Positions 11,771 through 22,092 of a stretch of DNA of 64,000 nucleotides are shown here, piece by piece. The notes beneath the pieces were generated by a model, which worked only from the letters and a program-made list of their open reading frames with translations, was not told where the DNA came from and made no database searches. The DNA is from Isoetes taiwanensis (lineage: Eukaryota; Streptophyta; Lycopodiopsida; Isoetales; Isoetaceae): NCBI GenBank assembly GCA_021234155.1, contig JAJEKV010000173.1:62001-126000 (forward strand). Reading direction: 5' to 3'. Within the stretch, counting starts at the first letter, position 1. Each line of letters opens with the position of its first letter. The translations under genes were made by a program, and so were the position numbers.

Positions 11771-12691
11771 TTATGATATTTTTGATATATCTGAGTCCAT
11801 CAATTGTCTACCAGCTTCTAAGTATTTCCTGCTTTCCTGTAATCTGAATTCCAGTGAAGTTTTTAATCTTTCCTTCTTTTCCTTCTCCTGTAATGCTTCA
11901 ACACTAACCTTTGGAAGGCAAGCTTCCAGTTTAGAGCAAAAATATATTTCACCACTTATTTTTTGCTTTAACTCTTCAATCTGCTTCAGGTCTCCATCAT
12001 TCTTGTCTGCTTTTGCATTCAAAGCAGACAACTCATTCTCCATTCTTGTTATCTCGTTCCTTCCATGCTCAATCATCCTCTCTTCCCTTGCTAAAGAGTT
12101 CTTATCTACCTCAATGGTACTAATTATTTTTATCAGATCAGTTGTACAGTTGTCTAAATCTGTTTCCAACTTACTAACCTCCTCTTCAATCAAAGAAATG
12201 TTGAAACTTAAATTGGAAACAGAAAACTCAGAAGACTGACCTGCTTTCCCCTTAAATTCAAGTTGAGGTGTTGATCTGCCTGAAGCTAGAGGTGTACTTT
12301 GGCATGAAGGAACTGTAGTTTTGATCCTTTTAACATCTTCTTTTTTAACATCAATGTCATCCCTATTTCTCCTGGACCAAACATTGACCTGTTTCTTGTA
12401 AGCATCCCAATCAACCCGATGAGCCTCAGGGTTATGCTCTGCCCGACTACAGTTTTCCCATGCAAATGATAATGCTACTAGCTTCCTCAATTCATTATTC
12501 GGGACACCTCCATCTCCATACAAGAAATCGATCAAGCCGTCCAATTTCTGCTTCAAATGAGGGCGAACATAGTAGATTTTGATTTTGCCTGAAACTATTG
12601 GCTCAGACCAAACACTGTTCCAGTCATCTGCAGTGACATTTTCGGCCATCCATTTCAGCTTTTGCTGTGGGATGATTCCTTCACCAGCCAT
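11771..12691 (-). CDS. coiled-coil protein, unrecognised
   Basis: An intact 306-residue ORF from ATG 12691. Residues 1-110 form a folded-looking region with tryptophans and 'KIYYVRPHLKQKLDGLIDFL'. A basic linker follows ('KKEDVKRIKTT'). From about residue 165 to the end there is strong heptad-type sequence rich in leucine, glutamate and lysine, predicting a long coiled coil. No known domain recognised. It lies nearest the right end of the 7.1-kb transposon, with its promoter presumably between 12691 and the terminal repeat. Oligomerisation or end-binding is possible but unproven. Confidence 0.62.
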   Translation of the reverse strand: MAGEGIIPQQKLKWMAENVTADDWNSVWSEPIVSGKIKIYYVRPHLKQKLDGLIDFLYGDGGVPNNELRKLVALSFAWENCSRAEHNPEAHRVDWDAYKKQVNVWSRRNRDDIDVKKEDVKRIKTTVPSCQSTPLASGRSTPQLEFKGKAGQSSEFSVSNLSFNISLIEEEVSKLETDLDNCTTDLIKIISTIEVDKNSLAREERMIEHGRNEITRMENELSALNAKADKNDGDLKQIEELKQKISGEIYFCSKLEACLPKVSVEALQEKEKKERLKTSLEFRLQESRKYLEAGRQLMDSDISKIS

Positions 12692-13009
12692 GAGAAAAGA
12701 AGATATTTAAAAAAAAAAGCAGCAAGAAACAAAGAAGTCGGAGCAAGCGCCTTGAAGAGGATGCTTCAATTTGTAAAATGCAGGAATCGAAGTGCAATCG
12801 GGGAGCAAATTGGCCTGTACAATTCAATTAGTAACAATGGCGCGAATAATTACACCTCTGACAATCAAAATCATTGTTCGCCGAAAAGGCGCGTGGAAAT
12901 CGAAAAGGTGCGTCGGGCGCTGCTTAGCATGCTTTCTCCGCTTCCGCTTCTCGCGCTTTTTTGTACCCCAATATCTAACTTAGACCCAAAAGTCAACAAG
13001 ATTTGGAGC

Positions 13010-13072
13010 TAACTTGCTGGCATCCATTGATGTGTTCAAAGGAGAAAGTGGTTTTCAGGTTTGGAAGCATGG
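13010..13072 (+). pseudogene. copia gag, first segment
   Basis: The translation 'ASIDVFKGESGFQVWKHG' matches the start of copia Gag (F-x-G...F-x-V-W-K). The expected initiator codon reads CTG in front of 'gcatcc', so the start appears lost unless a non-ATG start is used. The frame is cut by the insertion at 13073 and resumes at about 16016 with 'IKQVLEFENLWYLIEE'. Confidence 0.75.
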
Positions 13073-14296
13073 AAGTCGTATTTAATTAAAGTGGGTCTCA
13101 TTCCATTCCCACTTTTTTTCGGAACCCTGTTATTTTACACAAAAAGGAGCACCCCGACCCGAAAACTGTCCATAATTCGAATTTGTTGTCTGTTAGTGTG
13201 CATCCAAGCTTTCTTCCAGTTTTCTCGGATAGCGAGTCGAGAACAAGAACAATGCAACTCAAACATAGGAATTTCATTACAGATTGAAACCAAAGTTCTA
13301 GTTGAAAAAGATTCTTAGTTGAACATTTTGGCTCTATTTTCTTAGGTGGGTAGACAAGAGATCACAAATTCCAACAAAAATTAAGCAAATTATTTACTTA
13401 ATCACCAAAAAATACTAGTTTTGAGATACCTTGTATTTATAAATGGGCTCATTACAATATATATTACAGTGGGTGAAGAGACCATAGTGGTCGTATGGGC
13501 ACAATGATTACACCCTCTTCACACATGAACCACCTAGTGCAAAGGGCGCGTGGAGCTCTCTCCAAGTCACAGAGCAACTTACAGACGATAGAAATTTGTA
13601 TGAGGAGTTCCTTCATGGGTCACGTGCTTGTATGTCCAACTGATGTCACCACCCTCTTCTCGGCACCTTTCTTCAATGAACTGGTCTTTTCATTGCTCCC
13701 AAGCATGTACTATCTGGTCGAGATAAGGACTGCAAAAGACAAAATCAAGTTAGTCAAAGTGATGCTACAGGCAAAATAAAATAAAATAAAACACAGTTCT
13801 TAGGGCCATTTTTGGAAAATACAGGCCTGAGAGCCTTTCTCGACTCGCTTTTTTTTCGACAAGCTTTTTTTTCCAGCTTGTCCTAGAAATTTAAAATTTG
13901 GTACGTACCCCGCTTTTTTTTCCATTAACCTTAGAAAAATAACCCATTAACCTTAGAAAAATAACCCATTGGCCACGCTATATCCGTATTTTTTTTTCTT
14001 ACGTACACTCTATTATTCCGCTTTTTTCTCTCAGTATTTGGCTTTTTTTTTCTCCCACCTCTTCAGTTCGAAATTTGAAATTGAAAAGGGGGGAGATTTT
14101 TGAAATTTGAAATTGAAAAGGGGGGATATTTGGTACGTACCTTTTGAGAAAAAGAAATTTGGTACACTTACGAAATCGTGGCTGGCTATGGCGAACTCTC
14201 AAGAACCTGGCTATGGCATGGAAGCGGAACTATTCAAGAACCATTTCTTTTCAAGATGCGGAGCCAGATGCAAGATCGGCCCTATCATATGCCGGA

Positions 14297-14425
14297 TTTC
14301 CAAGCTTTCATCGGCTTCCTATCAGCTTTCAGCTTCCTTCCAGCTTTCGACTTCCTATCAGCTTTCAGCTTCCTTCCAAGCTTTCATCGGCTTTCTTCCA
14401 GCTTTCATCGGCTTCCAAGCTTCCC
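14297..14425. repeat. imperfect short tandem repeat (cagctttc-rich)
   Basis: Repeated 'ctttcatcggcttcc' and 'cagctttcagcttcc' words alternate in units of about 20-30 bp. They are open in all three forward frames, so the apparent serine/phenylalanine-rich ORFs here are artefacts of the repeat. Confidence 0.7.
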
Positions 14426-15549
14426 ATCTGCTGTGCCGGATTTCCATTTCTTCATCTGGCATAGTATCAGAAGAACTACAACCACAGAGCTTGGAAACGC
14501 CCCTGATCAGATCGGATCAGAGCTTGGAAATACCCCACTGAGGCTGAAACAGATAAGAAGAGCTTGTAGTGCAGGGGCAGAAAACATGAGATCTGGCTAT
14601 GGCAGACTTGCCGGAGCAGAGGTCCGTCATGTGAAGATATGGCAGAGCACGAGCTTTAAGGCCCACTTTCCTTCACGGTAAGCAAGCTTTTAAACTTCAC
14701 ACTCTGCTTTGAAAATGTAGCCAGAGGACCGGATGAGAAAACCAGGAAGGAAATTGCTGCAGGTGCTGCTCGAGGCAAAACGGGAGGAAAGCAAAAGCAT
14801 ATGAAGCACAGCGAAAGCAAAAGCACAATTTATCTGAAACTCAAAAATCAGAACCGAATTCAGCAGTGCTGGAGCTACCTAACAAGCCATTTTGGCTTCA
14901 ACAAGCTCTTCAATCTTGCCGTTTCTTGCTTGTTTCTTGCCTGGTTATAGCCTGTTTCTTGCAGTTTATTCCAATAGTTTTTGCTAGGATTCAGCATGCC
15001 GGAGGACAGAGAAAAGACCCTTGAGGCTCTTGTGGCCAAGCGAAAAGCTGCGTTTATTTGTGAGAAGAATAGCAGCGCCCCCAACTCGGAACAGACAACT
15101 GGGGATCAACATAGACCGTCGGTTACCAAAGTACCAATTCTGGGTAATATTCTCTGTGCTAACAACAATAGCATAGGTACCATGGATCTGAAGCATATCT
15201 TTAGCAAGGTCAATGGAGATAACACCGGTGGAGCAACCCATACCGCCAAGGTTAAAGGATCTGGTGTTGCCACGCATTTTATATTTGTTGATGATCATGG
15301 CGGAGACGGAGGGGGTGGGGTTGAAGAGGGAGCAATTGACGATGAGGGTGTTTTTTTTTGCTGGAATTAAATTGCCTTCTCGACTAGTGGGTCGAGAAAG
15401 GTTTCAAATGGAGTATTGATTTAATTTAATTTATATTTGATCATTAATTTATATTTGATTATTTTATCAATAGATTAATTTAATTTATTACTTAATTATA
15501 ATTATCTAATTAGCTTAATTAATTATTGATTATATATTAATAATTAATA

Positions 15550-15947
15550 CTTTTTTTTTTTTTTTTTTTGGGGTGGGGGAGGGGGGCTTGCCCCCCTTTG
15601 CCCCTCCCGTTCCTCCTTTGCTCCTCCCCCTTTGCCCCTCTTTTGCCCTCTTTGCTCTCCCTCCCCTCCCTCCTCCCTTTGCCCTTCCCCTTTTGCCCCT
15701 CCCGTTCCTCCTTTGCTCCTCCCCCTTTGCCCCTCCCCTCCTCTTTTGCCCTCTTTGCTCTCCCTCCCCTCCCTCCCTCTCCTCCTTTGCCCTTTTGCTC
15801 TCCTCTCCCCTCCCTGCCCTTGCCCCTTCTTCCAACTTATGCTCTTCCCCTCTTCAACGTGTGGCCCCTCCCTCTTTCTCCTCCTACCCTTCTCCTTATC
15901 AAGGTGTGCCCCCTCTCCCTCCCCTCTTTTTTTTTTTTTTTTTTTTT
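15550..15947. repeat. long pyrimidine tract
   Basis: About 400 bp almost wholly C and T on the plus strand, bounded by T runs at both ends. A segment of roughly 70 bp ('cctcccgttcctcctttgct...') is repeated at about 15603 and 15699. Such tracts can form triplex or slipped structures and produce long false ORFs in several frames. Confidence 0.85.
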
Positions 15948-16015
15948 GTATGAGTCTCATTTTCAGTCCGAGTCCCAAATTGCGAGATTTGACCCACTTT
16001 AATTAAATGCGACTT

Positions 16016-18003
16016 ATGGGATTAAGCAAGTATTAGAATTTGAGAACTTGTGGTATCTCATTGAAGAAAGCAATGTTAGCACAGCATTAAGCACTAAAAG
16101 TTCAAGCACTGAAGGAGGTGCAAGCTCAACTGGTGAAGGGTCAACTGCAAGTGATGGAGGTAATTTAACTACTGTTGCATCTAGATTAATTGCCGGTTCA
16201 GCAGATATGATGAAGATTATGGAAGCTCAGGCCATCATTACAAGCAAGGTTGGAGCTGCAATAAAACACAAGCTGAGAGGTATGAGTCCAAAGGACATGT
16301 GGAAGTATATGATTAATCAGTATGAAATCAAAACTTCGTCTCAAATTGATGTTTTAGAGAAACAGCTTAGGAAGCTCAAGTTATATGAAAAAGATAACCT
16401 GACAGAATTTTTGAAAAATTTTGACTCAATCATAGCTGATCTAGATGGGGCAGGAATTATTTTAAACGAACACTATCAGATTCTATCATTGGCCAGATCA
16501 GCGTCTCATAATAGTCAATTATCCACACTGATAAGGAATGTTGCCAAATCTAAGGAGCATGCTGTTCAAATGATTAGAACAGAATTTGAGCAAAGAGGGT
16601 TTGAACTTGATGATGAAGAAAATTATGCTGAGGTCCTATTTGCTGGAAAAATAAAAAGAAGTGGAAATTTTAACAAGGAAAAAATAGGGCCATGTTATAA
16701 TTGTAACCAATATGGACATCTCAAGGCTGAGTGTCCAAATGAGGGCAGGATTATAAGATGTTTTAACTGTGATGGAAAAGGTCATGTAGCAGCAAATTGC
16801 CCGAGTCCAAGGGGGAATTCTGGAAAGGGCAGGGGAAGAGGAAAAGGTTCAAACACTAGAGGTGGATTTGGAAGAGGAAGATCAAATCAAAGGGGAAATC
16901 CAACCATGAATGTTATACAAGAATCAAAGTCAGTTGAAGAAGAGGAGGTTGATCAAACCATTGAGGTAAAGGATAATCATATTTTGTCAATTTCAAATGA
17001 TTTGAATAAAAGAGATAACAAATTTCTTATAATAGATTCAGGAGTTGAGAAAACCGTGACTTGTGATTTAAAATTGCTCAAGGAGTGCAAGAGGAAGGGA
17101 GCAGGACATGTGCAGTTAGGAGATGGAACCTTACAAAAAATAGAAGATACTGGAGTCTTAGAGATATTTGATCTGAAAGGAAAGGCTGTAGAACTCAAGG
17201 AAGTTTTTTGTGTACCTGGATTAGTCAGAAATTTGATTTCTGTTTGTCAATTAGTTGACTTTGGTTATAAGGTTAATTTTGAGAAACTTGAATGTAAAAT
17301 TCTTCTGGGAAATGAAGTTAAGTTTATTGGTAAAAGAGTTGGGAACTTGTTTGGTTTTGATCTTGAACAAATGCCTAGTTTGAACATTGTAGAATGTGTA
17401 TCTGTAAAAACTTGGCACAATAGAATGTGCCATACAAATATGACAAATATAGAGATGATGGCAAAAAAGAAATGGATCAGAGCAAAGGATGAATTTGAAA
17501 ACAAATTATGTGCAGGGTGTATTTTGGGAAAACAAACTAGGCAGCCATTTAAGAAATCGACCAAAAGGGCAAAAGAGATACTTGATCTGGTACATACTGA
17601 CCTGTGTGGTCCAATAAATGTGACAAGCATGACAGGACACAGATATTTCATGACATTTATAGATGACTTTAGTAGAAAAGCAAAATGTTATTGTCTAAAA
17701 ATTAAAGATCAAGCCTATGATGCTTTAAAACTGTTTATTGCTGAAGTGCAACTTGAAACAGGAAGGAAAGTAAAGTGTTTGAGATCTGATCGAGGTGGTG
17801 AATATTTGTCAAAGGAATTCAAAGGATTTTGTGCTAAACTTGGGATCAAAAGACAACTAACTTGCAGGTTCTCACCACAACAAAATGGAGTGGCAGAAAG
17901 GAAGAATAGGACATTGCTTAATGCAGTTAGGTCAATGCTGAAATACTCAGGCCTACCAAACTTTATCTGGGATGAAGCAGTAAAAGCTGTTGTATATGTT
18001 TAA
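16016..18003 (+). pseudogene. copia Gag-protease-integrase segment
   Basis: Continues Gag after the insertion. Two CCHC zinc knuckles are visible, 'CYNCNQYGHLKAEC' and 'CFNCDGKGHVAANC' (16690-16800), followed by a glycine/arginine-rich linker. The aspartic protease centre is 'IIDSG' (about 17031). The GAG-pre-integrase zinc motif ends in 'CAGCILGKQTRQPFK', and the integrase core shows 'VHTDLCGP', 'FIDDFSRK', 'LRSDRGGEY' and 'QQNGVAERKNR', so the D-D-E residues are present. The frame ends at a stop at 18001-18003 inside integrase, after which the same reading frame continues. This is a nonsense mutation, not the natural end. Confidence 0.92.
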
Positions 18004-18006
18004 AAT

Positions 18007-18837
18007 TTGTTGCCAACACCAAGCACAAATGGAGCTGCTCCTGAGATGTTGTGGTTAGGTAAGTTGCCTTGTTTTGATAATTTGAGAGCTTATGGATGTC
18101 TTGCATTTGCACATGTACCAAAAGAACTGAGAAAAAAATTAGATAACAGAGCATATATTACTTACTTGGTAGGCTATGACGAAAACTCTAAGGCCTATAG
18201 GTTATTTGACCCTGCAAAAAGGAAAATTATAATAAGTAGGGACGTTGTTTTTGATGAGGCTCAATTTTATAAGTTGATTCCAAAGGTCAACGCTTCAGAC
18301 AAGCATGAAAACAATGAGGTTGAACATTTAGAGGAAAAATCAGAAGATGTCAGAATGCAAAAGGAAGTGATGGGAATTGCAAACTGCTCAAGTGATGATT
18401 CTGAAGATGAAAGTGAAATAGAAGGTTTGAACAAAGAATCATTACATAGGGAAGAAGTGTCAGATGAATCAAATGGAGCTAATGTACCAGAAAAACCAAA
18501 AAGAAAGGCAAGAAGAACTGAGGCACAAATGCTTGAGGATGAGAATAAGAAAATAATGGAGTTTCATGGCAGAGATGAAATAGGAAGAAGCAAAAGATTT
18601 CAGCCTCATGTAGGTGAAATCCATAGTGTAATTGATGTCTTGAGTTTAGAAAATGTTGAATTACCAAAAAACTATCATGAAGCAATAAATGGAAAATATG
18701 CTAAACAATGGTTGGCAGCCATGCAAGAAGAAATGAAAGCATTTCAGAAAACTGACACTTATGAAGTTGTTGACAGACCTGCAGATAAGAATGTTATTGG
18801 AAACAAGTGGGTGTTTAGAATTACACCTGGAATTTAA
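18007..18837 (+). pseudogene. copia integrase C-terminus and start of reverse transcriptase
   Basis: Follows the nonsense codon at 18001 in the same frame. It contains the typical 'LRAYGCLAFAHVP' block, 'ISRDVVFDE' near 18236, an acidic linker, and the reverse transcriptase start 'KQWLAAMQEEMKAF...NKWVFRI'. A stop at 18835-18837 truncates it where copia elements continue with K-G...R-Y-K-A-R-L-V-A-Q-G-F. Here that block lies just downstream. Confidence 0.9.
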
Positions 18838-20090
18838 GGAAAGCCTGACAAGTTTAAGGCCAGATTAGTTGCACAAGGCTTCACTCAGAAGAAGGGACGA
18901 GATTATGATGAGACTTTTTCACCCTTGGTTAATAAACAGTTTGAGAATGTTGCTTGCAATTGCAAACTCATATGATCTTGAGATACATCATATGGACGTT
19001 AGTACAGCTTTTTTAAATGCCAAGCTTGAAGAAATTTATTTGAAACAAGCACCAGGGTTTGAAGCAGGAAATGAGAAAGTTTGGAGATTAAAAAAAGCAG
19101 TATATGGTTTGAAACAATCACCAAGAGAATGGTACAAATGTATGGACAATTATTTGCAAAAACAGGGATTTGAAAAACTTAATTTTGATGGAAATTTGTA
19201 TAGATTTAAGGATCATGAAGATTGATGCATTATTGGACTTTATGTTGATGACAACATTATGGTTGCTAAAGGAAAAAAGGTTTTGGATCAGTGTAAATAT
19301 ATTTTAAATAAGAGATTTCAAATGACAGATCTTGGGGAACTAAAAGATTCTTGGGATAGAAGTGCATAGAAACAGGGACAACAAGATTTTGCTGCTAAAT
19401 CAAAGGATGCATATTAGAAAGTATGATTGAAAGATTTGGCATGAAAGACTGCAACATTGCAAACTCTCCTATAGCCCCTGGACATAAAATTTCCAGACTT
19501 ATGTGTCCACAAAATGCAAGTGAAAGAAGACAAATGGAAAATGTTCCCTATAGATCCTTAATTGGCTGTTTATTGTACATTGCAAATTGTACCAGGCCTG
19601 ATATATCTTTTGCAGTAAATATACTCAGCAGATACATTAATGATCCAGGAAAGGCTCATTGGATTGCAGCAAAACGAATTTGAGATATTTAAAAGGCACC
19701 ATGGATCTTGGAATTATGTACAATTCAGATGATCTAAATTTAAAAGCATACTGTGATTCAGATTGGGGAGGGGATCTTGATAAAAGAGGGTCAACTTCAG
19801 GATATTTAATATAGGAGCTCCTGTGGCATGGAAATGCAAAAAACAAAATAGTGTTGCATTATCAAGCGCTGAAGCAGAGTATAACTCAGCAACTTTGGTT
19901 GCAAAGGAAATCATTTGGCAAAGGAGATTGATGAATGAGTTGAATGTAATTCAAAACAAACCTACAGTACTATTTTGTGACAGCACCAATTGCATTGCAA
20001 TGTTCAAAAATCCAGTGCTACATGAAAGGTCAAAACACATAGACTTGGAGATACATTTCATAAGGGATGCTGTGCAGACATTATGACTAA
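18838..20090 (+). pseudogene. copia reverse transcriptase and RNase H segment
   Basis: Reverse transcriptase blocks continue with 'KFKARLVAQGFTQKKGRDYD', 'MDVSTAFLNAKL', 'AVYGLKQSPREWY' and the catalytic 'LYVDDNI' (about 19222). RNase H shows 'ALSSAEAEYNSA' and 'HIDLEIHFIRD'. Frame changes occur near 18900, 19225, 19360 and 19815, and a stop lies at 19223-19225. It is therefore inactive, although all catalytic blocks can be recognised. Confidence 0.9.
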
Positions 20091-20159
20091 GGCACTGCCA
20101 ATATACAGGTTTCAAGAATTAAGGGATTTGATTCAATGTGACAACAAAGAAATATTACA

Positions 20160-20171
20160 TGAAGGGGGAAA
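20160..20171 (+). promoter_or_regulatory. copia polypurine tract
   Basis: The purine run TGAAGGGGGAAA sits immediately before the 3' LTR, where plus-strand DNA synthesis starts in LTR retrotransposons. Confidence 0.85.
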
Positions 20172-20746
20172 TGATGGGAAGTGATCATGTAATATTTGTG
20201 CTGGAACATACTCTCAACCTAACTGTGATCGAATATCTGATCAAGGGTAAATTTTGATCTTGAAACAAGGTTATAAGTGATAATATTGGTAATGGTTAAA
20301 CCATTGGTTCGAATAACCATGGTAAGAAAAGGGAAATACATTGGTGAGTTATTTGCTTTATTTAGTATAAACCTTGGGAAATACTAAGGTCGAATAAAAT
20401 GGAGGCAAGAAGATTTTCGAAAATGGAAAGCAGAGAACGGTAAGGAGATGATCAGGTCGGTCCGGCTACAATGCTGGATCGATCTCTATAAATTAAGTTG
20501 GAATGATCCGGTTATACATTGAGTTGATCGGAGATCTAATGTTTTTGTAAGTGCTTGGGCTGTCGGGTTCATATGATATAATTCAGCATTGGTTCTTGCT
20601 TGATATTTAAACTTTGCATATATCTAGACCATTGGTTAAAACTTAATGGTTCTTGCTTGTTAAAGGTTTAATGCTTTGAATTCAAAGGAGATTATACAAT
20701 AAGGTTGTGCAAGTTGTCTCTAGATCTAGAAATCAAATTTCCTTCA
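20172..20746 (+). repeat. copia 3' LTR
   Basis: 575 bp, about 97% identical to 5280-5857, with one 3-bp deletion. Followed directly by the GATTA duplication at 20747-20751. Confidence 0.95.
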
Positions 20747-20751
20747 GATTA

Positions 20752-21301
20752 CTGCCTCAATGACGATGGCTCTAAAATGATAAACGTTTAGGGTTTTGGA
20801 ACCCTAAACTTGAAGTTTTCGTTGCTTAGTGATGAAGAATATAATTTCGGATGCCTAGTGAATATTTTCCTTTATCCAAAGTTTTGTTCAAGGGCAATAG
20901 CTTGGCAAGACATTATCTAGAAGATATAACGGCATAACTTGGGATTGCAGAGCCATCTAAATGATCTCCAAATCATACATCCACAACTTGGTATTGCAGT
21001 CCATCTAAGAGCTCCAAAGCATAATCCTAGCATATATTTGACGTAAAGTAGAGCATGTCATAGAATTTTAAAATTTTGAGCAAGGCTAGCAGAACATTTA
21101 ATACCCATTTTCTATCGACCTATTGTGAAAGCGGAATCCCTAGGATTGTATTATGTACAGTCTAAACATTTTAAGGAAAAAAAAAAGAAAAGAAAGAAAA
21201 AATCCTATTGTTGTCCAAAATGATTTGTTTTTACCTGCTTTTCCCTTAGATGAGACCAAGTGGTATAAATTTATATCACAGAGTTCTCATGGTATTGCAG
21301 A
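20752..21301. other. no gene recognised
   Basis: AT-rich sequence, with another copy of the ggtataaatttatatc core at 21261-21276. 'tattgcag' at 21294-21301 could serve as a splice acceptor for the proline-rich frame that follows. Confidence 0.4.
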
Positions 21302-21547
21302 CTTCCTCCTCCTGGCCAGTTTACTCCACCTCCTTTACCTGAACGCAGGCTTCTTCCTCTAGTTCAATTTACTCCCCCATCCCAAGTCAAATGCGGGTTT
21401 TTTCCACCTGTCCAATTTACTTCATCTCCTCCAGCCGAACGTAGACTTCCTCCTCCATTGCGATTCACTCCTTCACCTTCCAACATGTTACTTGACACTA
21501 CTCTTAGTGGTGGCAGTCAGAGGTTTATAACCACAACTTTTTTATGA
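21302..21547 (+). CDS. proline-rich tandem-repeat coding fragment
   Basis: Four consecutive 48-bp units (21302, 21350, 21398, 21446) keep one reading frame and encode 16-residue repeats of the form R-L-P-P-P-x-x-F-T-P-P-P. The units differ at many positions while the proline/phenylalanine skeleton persists, which suggests past selection on protein. The frame ends at TGA 21545-21547. It may be an exon of the same gene as the transposase-like exon near 22110-22620. No known protein is recognised. Confidence 0.45.
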   Translation, partial: LPPPGQFTPPPLPERRLLPLVQFTPPSQVKCGFFPPVQFTSSPPAERRLPPPLRFTPSPSNMLLDTTLSGGSQRFITTTFL

Positions 21548-22092
21548 CACTTCAGGAGTTGCTCAACTACGTCGTCAACCTAGAGATTGCTTTTTCCTAG
21601 AGAAAGACAATCTGTTTCCATCCAAGGCCTCCCCACAGTGAACTTCACAATATTTGCCTATTCCTCTCATGTCAGACGAAGAACGTGTAGATCTCGTGTC
21701 TGATGAAGAAACGCCTCGTGCAGATCTTTTAGATGAAGGCGTGGCACACATGACACTATGTTTATGTTCAAAGCTCCTGCTAGTCACAACCTCAAATGTG
21801 ACTTACACAAGAAGACTTGTACATCACAAAGAATAGAAACTAATGGATGAGGGGTACTTGAGGGCACCTCATACAAAGCATTATTGTCTAAAACATTGTT
21901 TGCTAAAGATTGGCCTGGGAGAATTATGGGTGCTTCATGACAGCTATAGTTCAATGACTTTACTAGAACAAAGGCACTACTTAGCCTTCACATGCTCTAA
22001 ATTAAAAGCTCAAAGATAGAATGCAAGGATAGAGCATATTAGAAGTAAGCTTCTAAGACTTCTTGTTGCCTAATAATTCTAGATTCTTTTCC

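Larger units (their letters stand above)
5894..13000 (+). mobile_element. 7.1-kb DNA transposon with convergent gene block
   Basis: Near-perfect inverted repeats lie at 5893-5919 and about 12957-12985 (core TTAGATATTGGGGTACAAAA). The insert separates the copia primer site from gag. ATTTGGAG occurs at 5886-5893 and again at 13001-13008, a candidate 8-bp target duplication, although the right end then has 16 bp beyond the repeat. Inside, a multi-exon transposase-like gene reads rightward (6136-9110) and four genes read leftward (12691 to 9302). Subterminal DNA is GC-rich with repeated 'gcgctgctt'-like words. I cannot assign a superfamily. Extra genes beside a transposase resemble CACTA or MULE gene carriage, but the terminal bases fit neither clearly. 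Confidence 0.8.
13073..16015. mobile_element. 2.9-kb non-autonomous DNA element inside gag
   Basis: Inverted terminal repeats of 25 bp at 13073-13097 and 15991-16015 (AAGTCGYATTTAATTAAAGT...) differ at one position. Flanks 'catgga' and 'tatggg' could be a worn target duplication. Removing the insert brings the two gag segments together. No transposase is visible. The inside holds oligo-T and pyrimidine tracts, a tandem repeat and 'ctttctcgac' / 'gtcgagaaag' words at 13835 and 15391 that may mark a further nested piece. Confidence 0.7.
5275..20751 (+). mobile_element. Ty1/copia LTR retrotransposon with nested insertions
   Basis: The element is bounded by LTRs at 5280-5857 and 20172-20746 and by a perfect 5-bp target duplication, GATTA, at 5275-5279 and 20747-20751. 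A tRNA-Met-type primer site follows the 5' LTR and a purine tract precedes the 3' LTR. Pol order is protease, integrase, reverse transcriptase, RNase H, which defines copia. Internal DNA is swollen to about 15.5 kb by insertions at 5894-13000 and 13073-16015. Without them the element would be about 5.4 kb, normal for copia. LTRs differ by roughly 15 substitutions and one 3-bp indel, counted by eye, so insertion is moderately recent. Pol carries stops and frameshifts and should not be autonomous now. Confidence 0.95.

Noticed and set aside
14107-14681. Serine/phenylalanine-rich ORFs inside the second gag insertion
   Set aside because: Three frames are open through the same short tandem repeat; no start context, splice signal or homology supports a gene.
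15530-16006. Six overlapping long ORFs on both strands
   Set aside because: All arise from the pyrimidine tract, which has almost no stop codons in any frame; compositions are only P/L/S/F or G/R/K/E.
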